Assembly: GCA_946800325.1 (NCBI GenBank)
Contig: OX326959.1
Location: forward strand, 48,986,784-49,050,783
Direction of reading: 5' to 3'
Origin: Luzula sylvatica
Lineage: Eukaryota > Streptophyta > Magnoliopsida > Poales > Juncaceae
Length of the DNA: 64,000 nucleotides
Under the pieces are notes generated by a model. The model had not been told where the DNA came from. It saw nothing but the letters and a program-made list of their open reading frames with translations, and searched no databases. Made by a program: the position numbers and the translations under genes. Below, in pieces: positions 11,701 to 24,500 of the stretch (the stretch's first letter is position 1; the number at the start of each line of letters is the position of its first letter).

Positions 11701-14700
11701 TCATTTTAGAGAACTATTTTGGACTCTTTTAGAAAAAATGATAATTGATATTTTTGAAGGTGTTAGACTTCAGTTTTTGATTTTTTACAAAAAATTGGAA
11801 AAATATAAATTTGTATGTGTTAGTCTTCAATCACGGAATTTTTTAAGAAAAACATGAAAAATGAAGTATTTTGCTCATTTTAGAGAACGATTTCGGTCTT
11901 TTTTACAAAAAATGATAATTGATATTTTTAAAGGTGTTAGACTTCAGTTTTTGATTTTTTGCAAAAAATTGGAAAAATTGAAATTTGTATATGTTAGTCT
12001 TCAATCACGGAATTTTTTGAGAAAATCATGAAAAATGAAGTATTTTGCTCATTTTAGAGAACTATTTTGGTCTTTTTTAGAAAAAATGATAATTGATATT
12101 TTTGAAGGTGTTAGACTTCAGTTTATGATTTTATGCAAAAAATAGGAAAAATAGAAATTTGTATGTGTTAGTCTTCAATCCCGGAGTTTTTTGAGAAAAA
12201 CATGAAAAATGAGGTATTTTGCTCATTTTAAAGAACTATTTTGGTCTTTTTTAGAAAATATGATAATTGATATTTTTGAAGGTGTTAGGCTTCAGTTTTT
12301 GATTTTTTGCAAAAAATAGGAAAAATATAAATTTGTATGTGTTAGTCTTCAATCACGAAGTTTTTTGAGAAAAACATGAAAAATGAAGTATTTTGCTCAT
12401 TTTAGAGAACTATTTTGGACCCTTTTGGAAAAAAAGATAATTTATATTTTCGAAGGTGTTAGACTTCAGTTTTTGATTTTTTGCAAAAAATTGGAAAAAT
12501 AGAAATTTGTATGTGTTAGTCTTCAATCACGAAGTTTTTTGAGAAAAACATGAAAAATGAAGTATTTTGCTCATTTTAGAGAACTATTTTGGACACTTTT
12601 AGAAAAAATGATAATTGATATTTTTGAAGGTGTTAGACTTCAGTTTTTGATTTTTTGCAAAAAATTGGAAAAATATAAATTTGTATGTTTTGGTATTCAA
12701 TCACGGAATTTTTTGAGAAAAACATGAAAAATGAAATATTTTGCTCATCTTAGAGAACTATTTTGGTCTTTTTCAGAAAAAATGATAATTGATATTTTTG
12801 AAGGTGTTAGACTTCAGTTTTTTATTTTTTGCAAAAAATTGGAAAAATTGAAATTTGTATGTGTTAGTCTTCAATCACGGAATTTTTTGAGAAAATCAAG
12901 AAAAATGAAGTATTTTCCTCATTTTAGAGAACTATTTTGGTCTTTTTTAGAAAAAATGACAATTGATATTTTTGAAGGTGTTAGACTTCAGTTTTTTATT
13001 TTTTGCAAAAAATAGGAAAAATAGAAATTTGTATGTGTTAGTCTTCAATCACGGAGTTTTTTGAGAAAAACATGAAAAATGAAGTATTTTTTGAATTTTA
13101 GAGAACTATTTTGGTCATTTTTAGAAAAAATGATAATTGATATTTTTGAAGGTGTTAGACTTCAGTTTTTGTTTTTTTCCAAAAAATAGAAAAAATAGAA
13201 ATTTGTATGTGTTAGTCTTCAATCACGAAGTTTTTTGTGAAAAACATGAAAAATGAATTATTTTGCTCATTTTAGAGAACTATTTTGGTCTTTTTAAGAA
13301 AAAATGATAATTGATATTTTTGAAGGTGCTAGACTCCAGTTTTTTATTTCTTGCAAAAAATAGGAAAAATAAAAATTTGTATGTGTTAGTCTTCAATCAC
13401 GGAGTTTTTTGAGAAAAACATGAAAAATGAAATATTTTGCTAATTTTAGAGAACTATTTTGGTCATTTTTAGAAAAACTGATAATTGATATTTTTGCTCA
13501 TGTTAGACTTCTGTTTTTGATTTTTTGCCAAAAATAGGAAAAATATAAATTTGTATGTGTTAGTCTTCAATCACGAAGTTTTTTGAGAAAAACATGAAAA
13601 ATGAATTATTTTGCTCATTTTAGAGAACTATTTTGTACCCTTTTGGAAAAAAAGATAATTGATATTTTTGAAGGTGTTAAACTTCAGTTTTTGATTTTTT
13701 GCAAAAAATTGGAAAAATAGAAATTTGTATGTGTTAGTCTTCAATCACGGAGTTTTTTAAGAAAAACATGAAAAATTAAGTATTTTGCTCATTTTAGAGA
13801 ACTATTTTGGTCTTTTTTAGAAAAAATGATAATTGATATTTTTGAAGGTGTTAGACTTCAGTTTTTGATTTTATGCAAAAAATAGGAAAAAATAGAAATT
13901 TGTATGTGTTAGTCTTCAATGCCGGAGTTTTTTGAGAAAAACATGAAAAATGAAGTATTTTGCTCATTTTAGAGAACGATTTCGGTCTGTTTTAGAAAAA
14001 ATGATAATTGATATTTTTAAAGGTGTTAGACTTCAGTTTTTTATTTTTTGCAAAAAATTGGAAAAATAGAAATTTGTATGTGTTAGTCTTCAATCACGAA
14101 GTTTTTTGAGAAAAACATGAAAAATGAAGTATTTTGCTCATTTTAGAGAACTATTTTGGACTCTTTTAGAAAAAATGATAATTGATATTTTTTAAGGTGT
14201 TAGACTTCAGTTTTTGATTTTTTGCAAAAAATTGGAAAAATATAAATTTGTATGTGTTAGTCTTCAATCACGGAATTTTTTAAGAAAAACATGAAAAATG
14301 AAGTATTCTGCTCATTTTAGAGAACTATTTTGGTCTTTTTTACAAAAAATGATAATTGATATTTTTGAAGGTGTTAGACTTCAGTTTTTGATTTTTTGCA
14401 AAAAATTGGAAAAATTGAAATTTGTATGTGTTAGTCTTCAATCTCGGATTTTTTGAGAAAATCATGAAAAATGAAGTATTTTGCTCATTTTAGAGAACTA
14501 TTTTGGTCTTTTTTAGAAAAAATGATAATTGATATTTTTGAAGGTGTTAGACTTCAGTTTATGATTTTATGCAAAAAATAGGAAAAATAGAAATTTGTAT
14601 GTGTTAGTCTTCAATCCCGGAGTTTTTTGAGAAAAACATGAAAAATGAGGTATTTTGCTCATTTTAAAGAACTATTTTGGTCTTTTTTAGAAAAAATGAT

Positions 14701-16454
14701 AATTGATATTTTTGAAAGTGTTAGACTTCAGTTTTTGATTTTTTGCAAAAAATAGGAAAAATAGAAATTTGTATGTGTTAGTCTTCAATCACGAATTTTT
14801 GAGAAAAACATGAAAAATGAAGTATTTTTTTCATTTTAGAGAACTATTTTGGACTATTTTAGAAAAAATGATAATTGATATTTTTGAAGGTGTTAGACAT
14901 CAATTTTTAATTTTTTGCAAAAAATTGGAAAAATAGAAATTTGTATGTGTTAGTCTTCAGTCATGGAATTTTTTGAGAAAAGCATGAAAAATGAAGTATT
15001 TTGCTCATTTTAGAGAACTATTTTGGTCTTTTTTAGAAAAAATTATAATTGATATTTTTGAAGGTGTTAGACTTCAGTTTTTGATTTTTTGCAAAAAATT
15101 GGAAATATTGAAATTTGTATGTGTTAGTCTTCAATCTCGGAATTTTTTGAGAAAATCATGAAAAATGAAGTATTTTGCTCATTTTAGAGAACTATTTTGG
15201 TCTTTTTTAGAAAAAATGATAATTGATATTTTTGAAGGTGTTAGACTTCAGTTTATGATTTTATTCAAAAAATAGGAAAAATAGAAATTTGTATGTGTTA
15301 GTCTTCAATCCCGGAGTTTTTGGAGAAAAACTTGAAAAATGAGGTAATTTGCTCATTTTAAAGAACTATTTTGGTCTTTTTTAGAAAAAATAATAATTGA
15401 TATTTTTGAAGTTGTTAGACTTCTGTTTTTGATTTTTTGCAAAAAAAAGGAAAAATATATATTTGTATGTGTTAGTCTTCAATCACGAAGTTTTTTGAGA
15501 AAAAACATGAAAAATGAAGTATTTTGCTCATTTTAGAGAACTATTTTGGACCCTTTTGGAAAAAAAGATAATTGATATTTTTGAAGGTGTTAGACTTCAG
15601 TTTTTTATTTTTTGCAAAAAATAGGAAAAATAGAAATTTGTATGTGTTAGTCTTCAATCACGAAGTTTTTTGAGAAAAACATGAAAAATGAAGTATTTTG
15701 CTCATTTTAGAGAACTATTTTGGACTCTTTTAGAAAAAATGATAATTGATATTTTTGAAGGTGTTAGACTTCAGTTTTTGATTTTTTGCAAAAAATTGGA
15801 AAAATATAAATTTGTATGTGTTTGTCTTCAATCACAGAATTTTTTAAGAAAAACATGAAAAATGAAGTATTCTGCTCATTTTAGAGAACTATTTTGGTCT
15901 TTTTTACAAAAAATGATAATTGATATTTTTGAAGGTGTTAGACTTCAGTTTTTGATTTTTTGCAAAAAATTGGAAAAATTGAAATTTGTATGTGTTAGTC
16001 TTCAATCTAGGAATTTTTTGAGAAAATCATGAAAAATGAAGTATTTTGCTCATTTTAGAGAACTATTTTGGTCTTTTTTAGAAAAAATGATAATTGATAT
16101 TTTTGAAGGTGTTAGACTTCAGTTTATGATTTTATGCAAAAAATAGGAAAAATAGAAATTTGTACGTGTTAGTCTTCAATCCCGGAGTTTTTTGAGAAAA
16201 ACATGAAAAATGAGGTATTTTGCTCATTTTAAAGAACTATTTTGTTCTTTTTTAGAAAAAATGATAATTGATATTTTTGAAGGTGTTAGGCTTCAGTTTT
16301 TGATTTTTTGCAAAAAATAGGAAAAATATAAATTTGTATGTGTTAGTCTTCAATCACGAAGTTTTTTGAGAAAAACATGAAAAATGAAGTATTTTGCTCA
16401 TTTTAGAGAACTATTTTGGACCCTTATGGAAAAAAAGATAATTGAAATTTTTGA

Positions 16455-19400
16455 AGGTGTTAGACTTCAGTTTTTGATTTTTTGCAAAAAATTGGAAAAA
16501 TAGAAATTTGTATGTGTTAGTCTTCAATCACGGAGTTTTTTGAGAAAAACATGAAAAATGAAGTATTTTGCTCATGTTAGAGAACTATTTTGGTCTTTTT
16601 TAGAAAAAATGATAATTGATATTTTGGAAGGTGTTAGACTTCAGTTTTTGATTTTATGCAAAAAATAGGAAAAATAGAAATTTGTATGTGTTAGTCTTCA
16701 ATCCCGGAGTTTTTTGAGAAAAACATGAAAAATGAGGTAATTTGCTCATTTTAAAGAACTATTTTGGTCTTTTTTAGAAAAAATGATAATTGATATTTTT
16801 GAAGGTGTTAGACTTCTGTTTTTGATTTTTTGCAAAAAATAGGAAAAATATATATTTGTATGTGTTAGTCTTCAATCACGAAGTTTTTTGAGAAAAACAT
16901 GAAAAATGAAGTATTTTGTTCATTTTAGAGAACTATTTTGGACCCTTTTGGAAAAAAAGATAATTGATATTTTTGAAGGTGTTAGACTTCAGTTTTTTAT
17001 TTTTTGCAAAAAATAGGAAAAATAGAAATTTGTATGTGTTAGTCTTCAATCACGATGTTTTTTGTGAAAAACATGAAAAATAAATTATTTTTCTCAATTT
17101 AGAGAACTATTTTGGTCTTTTTAAGAAAAAATGATAATTGATATTTTTGAAGGTGCTAGACTTCAATTTTTTATTTCTTGCAAAAAATAGCAAAAATAAA
17201 AATTTGTATGTGTTACTCTTCAATCACGGAGTTTTTTGAGAAAAAACATGAAAAATGAAGTATTTTGCTAATTTTAGAGAACTATTTTGGTCATTTTTAG
17301 AAAAACTGATAATTGATATTTTTGCTCATGTTAGACTTCTGTTTTTGATTTTTTGCCAAAAATAGGAAAAATATAAATTTGTATGTGTTAGTCTTCAATC
17401 ACGAAGTTTTTTGAGAAAAACATGAAAAATGAAGTATTTTGCTCATTGTAGAGAACTATTTTGGACTCTTTTAGAAAAAATGATAATTGATATTTTTGAA
17501 GGTGTTAGACTTCAGTTTTTGATTTTGTGCAAAAAATTGGAAAAATATAAATGTGTATGTGTTAGTCTTCAATCACGGAATTTTTTAAGAAAAACATGAA
17601 AAATGAAGTATTCTGCTCATTTTAGAGAACTATTTTGGTCTTTTTTACAAAAAATGATAATTGATATTTTTGAAGGTGTTAGACTTCAGTTTTTGATTTT
17701 TTGCAAAAAATTGGAAAAATTGAAATTTGTATGTGTTAGTCTTCAATCTCGGAATTTTTTGAGAAAATCATGAAAAATGAAGTATTTTGCTCATTTTTGA
17801 GAACTATTTTGGTCTTTTTTAGAAAAAATGATAATTGATATTTTTGAAGGTGTTAGACTTCAGTTTATGATTTTATGCAAAAAATAGGAAAAATAGAAAT
17901 TTGTACGTGTTAGTCTTCAATCCCGGAGTTTTTTGAGAAAAACATGAAAAATGAGGTATTTTGCTCATTTTAAAGAACTATTTTGTTCTTTTTTAGAAAA
18001 AATGATAATTGATATTTTTGAAGGTGTTAGGCTTCAGTTTTTGATTTTTTGCAAAAAATAGGAAAAATATAAATTTGTATGTGTTAGTCTTCAATCACGA
18101 AGTTTTTTGAGAAAAACATGAAAAATGAAGTATTTTGCTCATTTTAGAGAACTATTTTGGACCCTTATGGAAAAAAAGATAATTGAAATTTTTGAAGGTG
18201 TTAGACTTCAGTTTTTGATTTTTTGCAAAAAATTGGAAAAATAGAAATTTGTATGTGTTAGTCTTCAATCACGGAGTTTTTTGAGAAAAACATGAAAAAT
18301 GAAGTATTTTGCTCATGTTAGAGAACTATTTTGGTCTTTTTTAGAAAAAATGATAATTGATATTTTTGAAGGTGTTAGACTTCAGTTTTTGATTTTATGC
18401 AAAAAATAGGAAAAATAGAAATTTGTTTGTGTTAGTCTTCAATCCCGGAGTTTTTTGAGAAAAACATGAAAAATGAGGTAATTTGGTCATTTTAAAGAAC
18501 TATTTTGGTCTTTTTTAGAAAAAATGATAATTGATATTTTTGAAGGTGTTAGACTTCTGTTTTTGATTTTTTGCAAAAAATAGGAAAAATATATATTTGT
18601 ATGTGTTAGTCTTCAATCACGAAGTTTTTTGAGAAAAACATGAAAAATGAAGTATTTTGTTCATTTTAGAGAACTATTTTGGACCCTTTTGGAAAAAAAG
18701 ATAATTGATATTTTTGAAGGTGTTAGACTTCAGTTTTTTATTTTTTGCAAAAAATAGGAAAAATAGAAATTTGTATGTGTTAGTCTTCAATCACGAAGTT
18801 TTTTGAGAAAAACATGAAAAATGAAGTCTTTTGCTCATTTTAGAGAACTATTTTGGACTCTTTTAGAAAAAATGATAATTGATATTTTTGAAGGTGTTAG
18901 ACTTCAGTTTTTGATTTTTTGCAAAAAATTGGAAAAAAATAAATTTGTATGTGTTAGTCTTCAATCACGGAATTTTTTAAGAAAAACATGAAAAATGAAG
19001 TATTTTGCTCATTTTAGAGAACTATTTTGGACTTTTTTACAAAAAATGATAATTGATATTTTCGAAGGCGTTAGACTTCAATTTTTGATTTTTTGCAAAA
19101 AATTGTAAAAATTGAAATTTGTATATGTTAGTCTTCAATCACGGAATTTTTTGATAAAATCATGAAAAATGTAGTATTTTGCTCATTTTAGAGAACTATT
19201 TTGGTCTTTTTTAGAAAAAATGATAATTGATATTTTTGAAGGTGTTAGACTTCAGTTTATGATTTTATGCAAAAAATAGGAAAAATAGAAATTTGTATGT
19301 GTTAGTCTTCAATCCCGGAGTTTTTTGAGAAAAACATGAAAAATGAGGTATTTTGCTCATTTTAAAGAACTATTTTGGTCTTTTTTAGAAAAAATGATAA

Positions 19401-22400
19401 TTGATATTTTTGAAAGTGTTAGACTTCAGTTTTTTATTTTTTGCAAAAAATAGGAAATATAGAAATTTGTATGTGTTAGTCTTCAATCACGAAGTTTTTT
19501 GAGAAAAACATGAAAAATGAAGTATTTTGCTCATTTTAGAGAACTATTTTGGACTCTTTTAGAAAAAATGATAATTGATATTTTTGAAGGTGTTAGACTT
19601 CAGTTTTTGATTTTTTGCAAAAAATTGGAAAAATATAAATTTGTATGTGTTTGTCTTCAATCACGGAATTTTTTAAGAAAAACATGAAAAATGAAGTATT
19701 CTGCTTATTTTAGAGAACTATTTTGGTCTTTTTTACAAAAAATGATAATTGATATTTTTGAAGGTGTTAGACTTCAGTTTTTGATTTTTTGCAAAAAATT
19801 GGAAAAATTGAAATTTGTATGTGTTAGTCTTCAATCTCGGAATTTTTTGAGAAAATCATGAAAAATGAAGTATTTTGCTCATTTTAGAGAACTATTTTGG
19901 TCTTTTTTAGAAAAAATGATAATTGATATTTTTGAAGGTGTTAGACTTCAGTTTATGATTTTATGCAAAAAATAGGAAAAATAGAAATTTGTATGTGTTA
20001 GTCTTCAATCCCGGAGTTTTTTGAGAAAAACATGAAAAATGAACTATTTTGCTCATTTTAGAGAACTATTTTGGTCTTTTTTAGAAAAAATGATAATTGA
20101 TATTTTTGAAGGTGTTAGACTTCAGTTTTTGATTTTATGCAAAAAATAGGAAAAAATAGATATTTGTATGTGTTAGTCTTCAATCCCGGAGTTTTTTGAG
20201 AAAAACATGAAAAATGAAGTATTTTGCTCATTTTAGAGAACGATTTCGGTCTGTTTTAGAAAAAATGATAATTGATATTTTTAAAGGTGTTAGACTTCAG
20301 TTTTTTATTTTTTGCAAAAAATTGGAAAAATAGAAATTTGTATGTGTTAGTCTTCAATCACGAAGTTTTTTGAGAAAAACATGAAAAATGAAGTATTTTG
20401 CTCATTTTAGAGAACTATTTTGGACTCTTTTAGAAAAAATGATAATTGATATTTTTTAAGGTGTTAGACTTCAGTTTTTGATTTTTTGCAAAAAATTGGA
20501 AAAATAGAAATTTGTATGTGTTAGTCTTCAATCCCGGAGTTTTTTGAGAAAAACATGAAAAATGAAGTATTTTGCTCATGTTAGAGAACTATTTTGGTCT
20601 TTTTTAGAAAAAATGATAATTGATATTTTGGAAGGTGTTAGACTTCAGTTTTTGATTTTATGCAAAAAATAGGAAAAATAGAAATTTGTATGTGTTAGTC
20701 TTCAATCCCGGAGTTTTTTGAGAAAAACAAGAAAAATGAGGTAATTTGCTCATTTTAAAGAACTATTTTGGTCTTTTTTAGAAAAAATGATAATTGATAT
20801 TTTTGAAGGTGTTAGACTTCTGTTTTTGATTTTTTGCAAAAAATAGGAAAAATATATATTTGTATGTGTTAGTCTTCAATCACGAAGTTTTTTGAGAAAA
20901 ACATGAAAAATGAAGTATTTTGTTCATTTTAGAGAACTATTTTGGACCCTTTTGGAAAAAAAGATAATTGATATTTTTGAAGGTGTTAGACTTCAGTTTT
21001 TTATTTTTTGCAAAAAATAGGAAAAATAGAAATTTGTATGTGTTAGTCTTCAATCACGATGTTTTTTGTGAAAAACATGAAAAATAAATTATTTTTCTCA
21101 ATTTAGAGAACTATTTTGGTCTTTTTAAGAAAAAATGATAATTGATATTTTTGAAGGTGCTAGACTTCAATTTTTTATTTCTTGCAAAAAATAGCAAAAA
21201 TAAAAATTTGTATGTGTTACTCTTCAATCACGGAGTTTTTTGAGAAAAAACATGAAAAATGAAGTATTTTGCTAATTTTAGAGAACTATTTTGGTCATTT
21301 TTAGAAAAACTGATAATTGATATTTTTGCTCATGTTAGACTTCTGTTTTTGATTTTTTGCCAAAAATAGGAAAAATATAAATTTGTATGTGTTAGTCTTC
21401 AATCACGAAGTTTTTTGAGAAAAACATGAAAAATGAAGTATTTTGCTCATTGTAGAGAACTATTTTGGACTCTTTTAGAAAAAATGATAATTGATATTTT
21501 TGAAGGTGTTAGACTTCAGTTTTTGATTTTGTGCAAAAAATTGGAAAAATATAAATTTGTATGTGTTAGTCTTCAATCACGGAATTTTTTAAGAAAAACA
21601 TGAAAAATGAAGTATTCTGCTCATTTTAGAGAACTATTTTGGTCTTTTTTACAAAAAATGATAATTGATATTTTTGAAGGTGTTAGACTTCAGTTTTTGA
21701 TTTTTTGCAAAAAATTGGAAAAATTGAAATTTGTATGTGTTAGTCTTCAATCTCGGAATTTTTTGAGAAAATCATGAAAAATGAAGTATTTTGCTCATTT
21801 TTGAGAACTATTTTGGTCTTTTTTAGAAAAAATGATAATTGATATTTTTGAAGGTGTTAGACTTCAGTTTATGATTTTATGCAAAAAATAGGAAAAATAG
21901 AAATTTGTACGTGTTAGTCTTCAATCCCGGAGTTTTTTGAGAAAAACATGAAAAATGAGGTATTTTGCTCATTTTAAAGAACTATTTTGTTCTTTTTTAG
22001 AAAAAATGATAATTGATATTTTTGAAGGTGTTAGGCTTCAGTTTTTGATTTTTTGCAAAAAATAGGAAAAATATAAATTTGTATGTGTTAGTCTTCAATC
22101 ACGAAGTTTTTTGAGAAAAACATGAAAAATGAAGTATTTTGCTCATTTTAGAGAACTATTTTGGACCCTTATGGAAAAAAAGATAATTGAAATTTTTGAA
22201 GGTGTTAGACTTCAGTTTTTGATTTTTTGCAAAAAATTGGAAAAATAGAAATTTGTATGTGTTAGTCTTCAATCACGGAGTTTTTTGAGAAAAACATGAA
22301 AAATGAAGTATTTTGCTCATGTTAGAGAACTATTTTGGTCTTTTTTAGAAAAAATGATAATTGATATTTTTGAAGGTGTTAGACTTCAGTTTTTGATTTT

Positions 22401-24500
22401 ATGCAAAAAATAGGAAAAATAGAAATTTGTTTGTGTTAGTCTTCAATCCCGGAGTTTTTTGAGAAAAACATGAAAAATGAGGTAATTTGGTCATTTTAAA
22501 GAACTATTTTGGTCTTTTTTAGAAAAAATGATAATTGATATTTTTGAAGGTGTTAGACTTCTGTTTTTGATTTTTTGCAAAAAATAGGAAAAATATATAT
22601 TTGTATGTGTTAGTCTTCAATCACGAAGTTTTTTGAGAAAAACATGAAAAATGAAGTATTTTGTTCATTTTAGAGAACTATTTTGGACCCTTTTGGAAAA
22701 AAAGATAATTGATATTTTTGAAGGTGTTAGACTTCAGTTTTTTATTTTTTGCAAAAAATAGGAAAAATAGAAATTTGTATGTGTTAGTCTTCAATCACGA
22801 AGTTTTTTGAGAAAAACATGAAAAATGAAGTCTTTTGCTCATTTTAGAGAACTATTTTGGACTCTTTTAGAAAAAATGATAATTGATATTTTTGAAGGTG
22901 TTAGACTTCAGTTTTTGATTTTTTGCAAAAAATTGGAAAAAAATAAATTTGTATGTGTTAGTCTTCAATCACGGAATTTTTTAAGAAAAACATGAAAAAT
23001 GAAGTATTTTGCTCATTTTAGAGAACTATTTTGGACTTTTTTACAAAAAATGATAATTGATATTTTCGAAGGCGTTAGACTTCAATTTTTGATTTTTTGC
23101 AAAAAATTGTAAAAATTGAAATTTGTATATGTTAGTCTTCAATCACGGAATTTTTTGATAAAATCATGAAAAATGAAGTATTTTGCTCATTTTAGAGAAC
23201 TATTTTGGTCTTTTTTAGAAAAAATGATAATTGATATTTTTGAAGGTGTTAGACTTCAGTTTATGATTTTATGCAAAAAATAGGAAAAATAGAAATTTGT
23301 ATGTGTTAGTCTTCAATCCCGGAGTTTTTTGAGAAAAACATGAAAAATGAGGTATTTTGCTCATTTTAAAGAACTATTTTGGTCTTTTTTAGAAAAAATG
23401 ATAATTGATATTTTTGAAAGTGTTAGACTTCAGTTTTTTATTTTTTGCAAAAAATAGGAAATATAGAAATTTGTATGTGTTAGTCTTCAATCACGAAGTT
23501 TTTTGAGAAAAACATGAAAAATGAAGTATTTTGCTCATTTTAGAGAACTATTTTGGACTCTTTTAGAAAAAATGATAATTGATATTTTTGAAGGTGTTAG
23601 ACTTCAGTTTTTGATTTTTTGCAAAAAATTGGAAAAATATAAATTTGTATGTGTTTGTCTTCAATCACGGAATTTTTTAAGAAAAACATGAAAAATGAAG
23701 TATTCTGCTTATTTTAGAGAACTATTTTGGTCTTTTTTACAAAAAATGATAATTGATATTTTTGAAGGTGTTAGACTTCAGTTTTTGATTTTTTGCAAAA
23801 AATTGGAAAAATTGAAATTTGTATGTGTTAGTCTTCAATCTCGGAATTTTTTGAGAAAATCATGAAAAATGAAGTATTTTGCTCATTTTAGAGAACTATT
23901 TTGGTCTTTTTTAGAAAAAATGATAATTGATATTTTTGAAGGTGTTAGACTTCAGTTTATGATTTTATGCAAAAAATAGGAAAAATAGAAATTTGTATGT
24001 GTTAGTCTTCAATCCCGGAGTTTTTTGAGAAAAACATGAAAAATGAACTATTTTGCTCATTTTAGAGAACTATTTTGGTCTTTTTTAGAAAAAATGATAA
24101 TTGATATTTTTGAAGGTGTTAGACTTCAGTTTTTGATTTTATGCAAAAAATAGGAAAAAATAGATATTTGTATGTGTTAGTCTTCAATCCCGGAGTTTTT
24201 TGAGAAAAACATGAAAAATGAAGTATTTTGCTCATTTTAGAGAACGATTTCGGTCTGTTTTAGAAAAAATGATAATTGATATTTTTAAAGGTGTTAGACT
24301 TCAGTTTTTTATTTTTTGCAAAAAATTGGAAAAATAGAAATTTGTATGTGTTAGTCTTCAATCACGAAGTTTTTTGAGAAAAACATGAAAAATGAAGTAT
24401 TTTGCTCATTTTAGAGAACTATTTTGGACTCTTTTAGAAAAAATGATAATTGATATTTTTTAAGGTGTTAGACTTCAGTTTTTGATTTTTTGCAAAAAAT
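16455..24500 (+). repeat. 4,004-bp (23-monomer) tandem duplication with a nested 1,741-bp repeat
   Basis: Copy 1 is about 16455-20495 and copy 2 runs to about 24500. Rare variants recur 4,004 bp apart: attttggaag at 16621 and 20625, cacgatg at 17051 and 21055, and atttggtcat at 18481 and 22485. Differences are few, for example cacaag versus cacatg near 20729. The tgtacgtgtt variant also occurs at 16161 and 17902, 1,741 bp or ten monomers apart, and again at 21906. A ten-monomer duplication thus came first and was then included in the larger one. Confidence 0.88.

Noticed and set aside
4313..13015. Repeated 65- to 94-residue open frames starting MKYFAH
   Set aside because: They are the same phase of the satellite monomer read again; stops vary at random and there is no start context, domain or codon bias.
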